DNA from: Nymphaea colorata
Taxonomy: Eukaryota; Streptophyta; Magnoliopsida; Nymphaeales; Nymphaeaceae
Length of the DNA: 64,000 bases
Reading direction: 5' to 3'
NCBI RefSeq assembly: GCF_008831285.2
Contig: NC_045144.1
Location: forward strand, 1,858,001-1,922,000
The notes beneath the pieces were generated by a model, which saw only the letters and a program-made list of their open reading frames with translations, was not told where the DNA came from and ran no database searches. Positions 60,403 to 64,000 of this stretch are shown here, one piece after another (within the stretch, counting starts at the first letter, position 1; every line of letters starts with the position of its first letter). Both the position numbers and the translations under genes were made by a program.

Positions 60403-60430
60403 CGGGTCGGGTCCGACAGGACCCGACCCG
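60403..60430. other. Perfect 12-bp-arm hairpin in copia III leader
   Basis: CGGGTCGGGTCC (60403-60414) pairs exactly with GGACCCGACCCG (60419-60430) around the loop GACA. It lies next to the CGGTC array and could be a structured RNA element of the leader, for example for packaging; that role is inferred. Confidence 0.7.
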
Positions 60431-61237
60431 ATCCAGAAAATTAAAACATGGGCGGAAGAACGGGCGGGAACGAGATTTTTTTTAAAAAAAATCATTATGG
60501 ATCCGGGTCGCGTCATCATGACCCGGCCCGGGTCCGACCCACCCGCTCGATCGCGCGAGCGGTTTCAAGCGTCGTCTCCACCGCTCGCCTGCCAAACGGT
60601 AGGCGGGTGGTGGTGTGCCACCGGCAGGCCACCCAACTCCGTGGGTGGCCGCCGCCCGGTGTCGACAGGGCGGCCGGTCGTCGCCCGCCGCGATGGCCAG
60701 CCGTCCCCCACCGAAGACCGGCTGGAAACGGCCTTCCCCTTCCCGTTTCTCGTTTTCCCCCTTCTTCAGATCTGGCGGTGGTTACAGCAACGGAAACGCC
60801 GCCGGCAGGCCACCCAACGACGTGGATGGTCGCCGGTGGGTCACGCCAAGAGGGCCGGAGGTTGGCCGTCGCCCAACGGCCGGCCGACACACCCCTTATT
60901 CCCGGTTTCTGCTTTTTCCCTTATGTTCGCGCTTTTGTTTTTTTTTTGTCTCTCGCTGCAACAGAAGCACAGAGGCTTCCATCACAACAAAGGGTGACAG
61001 ATTCTGTCCCAAAGCAGTGGGTGGGTGTCGGCAAGACGCACGTCCGTCTCCTCTCCCTGTTCCTTTCTCTGCGGCTGCAACAGAAACCCAACGCTTCCAT
61101 TGCCCATTCTGCAACATAGGAAGGAACAGGCACGTCGGTGCCCTCTTCTTCCACGTTTCTGCCCTATTCCTTTACGTGAAAAAACAGTATGCAAAGGGAA
61201 ACACGCAGGGGAAGCATGGAGTGAGCCCATAACCCAT

Positions 61238-61642
61238 TCTTGGAGCTTTGCGATGAATCAAGATAGCGACCAAAAGAAAATGCAGAAATCAAAAACCATT
61301 CATAGATCCATGTGTTTCATAGGGCGGAAGTAGAACCTGTAGAGGCGACCGCCGACTGAATGTCGGCGGCTGTTGGAAGAACGGCTACAGTCCCCATAGA
61401 GTCGTTCCCCTGCGGAGGTAGCGGCGGCGGCAGCGGCAGCGGCAATGAGTTTCTCTCCTCAGCCATAGCAGCCCAGTGATGGGGACAGACAATTCACGTA
61501 TGGCTAAGGGGACCGATTACCCAGACGGTAAAAACTGAATGTGTCTCTCTCCATCACAAGGCAGGAGTATTTATACTTAAGGGTCCGAAACGGATATGGA
61601 CTCCTATCGACGCAGGACTATCCAGATGGGGAAATCCCAACA
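61238..61642 (-). repeat. 5' LTR of copia III, 405 bp
   Basis: It matches 53707-54120 with a ~12-bp deletion in the GGCGGC-rich segment and scattered substitutions, mostly transitions. The inner terminus reads TCTTGGAGC instead of TGTTGGAGC. Confidence 0.93.
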
Positions 61643-61647
61643 TGGTC
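61643..61647. repeat. 5-bp target duplication (right) of copia III
   Basis: TGGTC, matching 53702-53706. Confidence 0.85.
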
Positions 61648-62750
61648 TTCGTGGGGAATTGACGGTGACTGCCATTAAAAAATAGAAAGAAAATTTGCGG
61701 TTGAGAAAAAACAGTTGAATAGTTCAATATTTGCATGATTGAATACTTTAATACTTAGCATTGCATACGAACGTTGACTTATTTATATGTTTTACAGGCA
61801 TTAGTTCATTAGAAACTTGAGATGTAGTTCAGTGGTGGGGACAAGTCATAAACATCACCAACAAGAGATTGCGCCACTTGTCTCAATTTACGCTTAATCA
61901 AGTTTAAGGAGGATACATAGGATCAGCTCCAAAACAAGCAGCTGGTTGGGCCGGTGGGGGTATTACTTGTTCGATTCAAATGGGTTATGTATATATACTC
62001 TTTATATTGGGTGGACATGTAGATGCAGTACCCAGATCATCAACATACACTGTGACATTATCAGGCATCGATGCGGGCAATACCTTGAGGGGAAAGAAGA
62101 AAAAAAAAGGTGCTTCAGCCTTTTTACCCAGACAATAGGTTCTAATCATCTTGCTCATCCTAAAGGAGGATATATAGGTTCTAATCTTTTGGGATTATAT
62201 ATTGATCTAAGCTGGTGCCATATACTTGTCGCAGTTTTCCTGTTAATAGTAGTAGAGTCAAAAATCTTTTTGACAAAATGCACTAACAATTTAAATTGTA
62301 AATTTTTAAGGGCACTCAAATATAAATAAGTAAAAGTTCGGAGATTTCAGTAGTAAATAAGATACTTTATTTGGGCTGGTGTGGGCGAGAACAATCTCCC
62401 ACAGCAGCCCACAGCGCCTCGGCCATTGCCTGGCAATATTTTGGTGCATATTCTGGCATATAGAGACATGTGCTTCCACCCTCACTGGTGACCGATGAAG
62501 GAATTCATTAACTTAAACATTATATTGAAGACAAACCCAAAGGGATGTTGGCAGGAGCAGTGGGCATTGGGTATCAAGGGTTATAGACATGCAGTTCAAA
62601 TTATGTGACTGCCTCGCAACACCAAATATAAATTTTCACAACGCACAGATATATTTTGTAATGATTCTTAAATCGATTAACCTGCAAACGATAGATTGAA
62701 AAACCCATAATTTCTCCTTGGGTTCAACTAAGAAGAGTATATATATATAT
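61648..62750. other. Intergenic, no supported gene
   Basis: Open frames such as 61946-62329 (plus) show no domain that I can defend. A GGAGGATA(C/T)ATAGG word recurs at 61908 and 62165. Confidence 0.4.
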
Positions 62751-62751
62751 A

Positions 62752-63180
62752 TAGTCATAACTCATTATGGGAAGGTCAGGATGAATGACAATGAGATGCT
62801 ATTTTCCATACCAATCAAGATGCCATGACAATTTGGTTGATGGATAATGACATCTAATTGCAACCTTTCCTTTCTCCGTCAAACCTTGATCTCTTCTTTC
62901 AGAAAGCACTCATTTCAATCTGATCTTGAAGGAAAATGGAATTGTTGACGCAAGGCCAGAGCAAAGTGAGCAAAGCCTTTTTTTGAAGTTTTTTGTCAGA
63001 GTCAATACTAATGACATAGAATTACCATTTTGTCTTTCATTTCCATAACCTTTTCATGAAGTTGGAAGCACTTTTGACAATTTCCTGAATCAGTGAAGGT
63101 CAGGACTCATTATGGAAAGGTTAGGATGAATGACAATGAGATGTCAGTTTTCATACCAATCAAGATATCATTAGTGCTGA
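62752..63180. repeat. Spaced direct repeat of ~75 bp
   Basis: CTCATTATGG(G/A)AAGGT(C/T)AGGATGAATGACAATGAGATG and the following CATACCAATCAAGAT occur at about 62762-62825 and 63105-63170, about 345 bp apart. Confidence 0.8.
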
Positions 63181-63249
63181 CCATACCAAAATCAATGACA
63201 ATTACAAATTGATGTTCTTTAAAGTCCAAAAAAATGACATGACGGACTA

Positions 63250-63600
63250 TAGGGAAGCCAAAGTGAAGCGAGTGTGTTGGAGCTACCTTTTCGTCTTATG
63301 TGATTCAGAAAGAGGGGGGCGTTCGTAGGAAGAGCCGTATGAGGCAGCTCACGTACGGTTTGGGAGCCGAGCCCCAACACAAAGGGGCTTAGGTCAACAC
63401 TTATATATTAGCCAGTCATCAATTGGAAGCGGGGCAAAATGGTTATGAATTTAGATTGGTCCAAACCTTCGACCAATGGCTTCTTGCGACCCGCCCATCA
63501 TGCCCATCAAACCCTGAGGTTCCAAGAAGAAGGGCCTAGTGGAAGGGGGCAGTTAGCAGGCTGCTTTTGGGCCACGCCCCTGCTTTTAGATACGATATAC
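63250..63600 (+). pseudogene. Organellar (probably mitochondrial) group II intron 3' part and downstream sequence
   Basis: The block has a base composition and complexity unlike its AT-rich surroundings and contains a clean group II intron domain V (63332-63361) followed by a domain VI-like hairpin (GAGCCCC/GGGGCTT near 63367-63389). Plant mitochondrial genes have such introns. The sequence after it, up to about 63590, may be exon or intergenic organellar DNA; I could not name the gene. It is interpreted as organellar DNA inserted into the nucleus. Confidence 0.7.
63332..63361 (+). ncRNA. Group II intron domain V
   Basis: GAGCCGTA pairs with TACGGTTT (with G-U pairs), a 2-base CG bulge interrupts the 3' strand, TGAG pairs with CTCA, and the loop is GCAG. 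This is the conserved catalytic hairpin with the AGC triad near its base. The loop is not a standard GNRA tetraloop. Confidence 0.85.
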
Positions 63601-63667
63601 TTGATCTTCATTATCAAGTAGGAAATTGCATACCATTAGCCGATATATGTATAGGAACATGGGTACA

Positions 63668-63668
<1 letters not shown>

Positions 63669-63722
<54 letters not shown>
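63669..63722. repeat. (TA)n microsatellite
   Basis: About 26 TA units. Confidence 0.97.
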
Positions 63723-63723
<1 letters not shown>

Positions 63724-64000
63724 AAAAGATACCAAACTTTTGATTTTAACAAGATTCATTAAAGTAAAAATGTAATCACACACACACACAATTGAACTAT
63801 AATTGAACTATATTTGTTGCGGCTGGAGTTTACTCATGAAAAATGGCTCTATTATGGCCCCGTAGTGACTTCATAATTGTACGATCTCATGATATCTTTT
63901 GGGGTTAAAATACCGATAACTTTCTTGTCGTTTCATCTAGTTGGTTCGAGGCTTGTATGCTTTACGCCAATCAGAAATAAAAAGTATAGCAGTGAAAATT
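63723..64000. other. Window end, nothing recognised
   Basis: A short CA repeat lies at 63778-63790. No gene was seen. Confidence 0.5.

Larger units (their letters stand above)
59450..61237 (-). other. Long untranslated leader of copia III
   Basis: About 1.8 kb separate the 5' LTR from gag. The part nearest the LTR (60440-61230) is GC-rich with two related segments: GGCAGGCCACCCAAC at about 60624 and 60806, and CTGCAACAGAAGC/CTGCAACAGAAAC at about 60956 and 61074. Overlapping open frames occur on both strands but look like by-products of base composition. Confidence 0.6.
53707..61642 (-). mobile_element. Full-length Ty1/copia retrotransposon III, 7936 bp
   Basis: Two LTRs in direct orientation (53707-54120 and 61238-61642) bound the element, with TGTT/AACA termini and the 5-bp duplication TGGTC. 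Domains run on the minus strand in copia order: gag, protease, integrase, reverse transcriptase, RNase H. Many stops are present, so it is inactive. By eye the LTRs differ at about 17 substitutions plus a ~12-bp indel in ~405 bp, suggesting an insertion of moderate age. A 1010-bp hAT-type element sits inside integrase, so the non-nested length is about 6.9 kb. The primer site is not the usual TGGTATCAGAGC; the bases next to the 5' LTR read ATGGGTTATGGGCTC. Confidence 0.93.

Noticed and set aside
60448-61232. Several overlapping long open frames of 100-220 codons on both strands
   Set aside because: All lie in the GC-rich copia leader, overlap each other in different frames, and consist of proline, arginine and glycine runs. 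They are best explained by base composition.
61946-62329. Open frame with GGYIGS-type words, considered as a legume-lectin fragment
   Set aside because: Only short glycine-rich words match; no other lectin motif is present, and the frame spans low-complexity A-tracts.
1-64000. CRISPR arrays, operons, riboswitches, tRNA and rRNA genes
   Set aside because: Looked for on both strands and not seen; spliced genes and plant transposons show the DNA is nuclear eukaryotic.

Overview
This window is plant nuclear DNA, almost certainly from an angiosperm. It holds one clear host gene with introns, surrounded by TE-in-TE structure: Ty1/copia, Ty3/gypsy, L1-type LINE, hAT and small non-autonomous LTR elements. 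Long AT and GA microsatellites and a fragment of an organellar group II intron are also present. I cannot name the species. No prokaryotic features, CRISPR arrays, tRNA or rRNA genes were seen.

Layout. 1-6159: a nearly complete autonomous hAT transposon (1978-5641, 8-bp target duplication) inserted into one copy of a 213-bp tandem repeat; the other copy still shows the empty site. Its transposase gene has one in-frame TGA. 6160-8126: a compact LTR element with no coding sequence (TSD ATATT, Met-tRNA primer site). 8563-15275: a tandem LTR-internal-LTR-internal-LTR array on the minus strand. It has no reverse transcriptase; its internal ORF resembles an FHA phosphopeptide-binding domain and looks like a captured host fragment. 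15464-17560 and 23096-25480: two diverged copies of one 2-kb dispersed repeat. 18531-20247: three head-to-tail copies of a ~565-bp unit. 20407-20586: a hAT-type MITE. 21602-21933: a short promoter-plus-ORF candidate. 25878-32790: decayed copia, LINE and copia elements side by side.

35026-42824 (+) is the only convincing host gene: a complete four-exon LIFEGUARD/BAX-inhibitor-1-like (TMBIM family) membrane protein of 242 residues. Introns 1 and 2 are long (3.9 and 3.05 kb) and carry hAT-type insertions. 47044-48010 (-) holds exon-like pieces of an unidentified gene or relic. 48400-51230 is a decayed gypsy element, followed by degenerate 150-bp repeats and a small MITE.

53707-61642 is a full-length copia element on the minus strand, bounded by two ~405-414-bp LTRs and the 5-bp duplication TGGTC. 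Its integrase region is split by a 1010-bp hAT-type element (56718-57727, TSD TTGATAAC). That element carries a broken piece of a short-chain dehydrogenase gene, so it is a gene-capturing transposon nested in a retrotransposon. The copia leader holds an array of GAAYCGGTYC-type repeats and a GC-rich hairpin. Near the right end, 63250-63600 contains domains V and VI of a group II intron plus downstream sequence, most likely mitochondrial DNA inserted in the nucleus.

The genes here do not form a pathway. The host gene is independent of the mobile elements around it. The strongest observations are the two cases of apparent host-domain capture (FHA-like and SDR), the dated nested insertions with readable target duplications, and the hAT insertion with its internal empty-site control. 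All calls are from reading the sequence; no search or alignment program was run.
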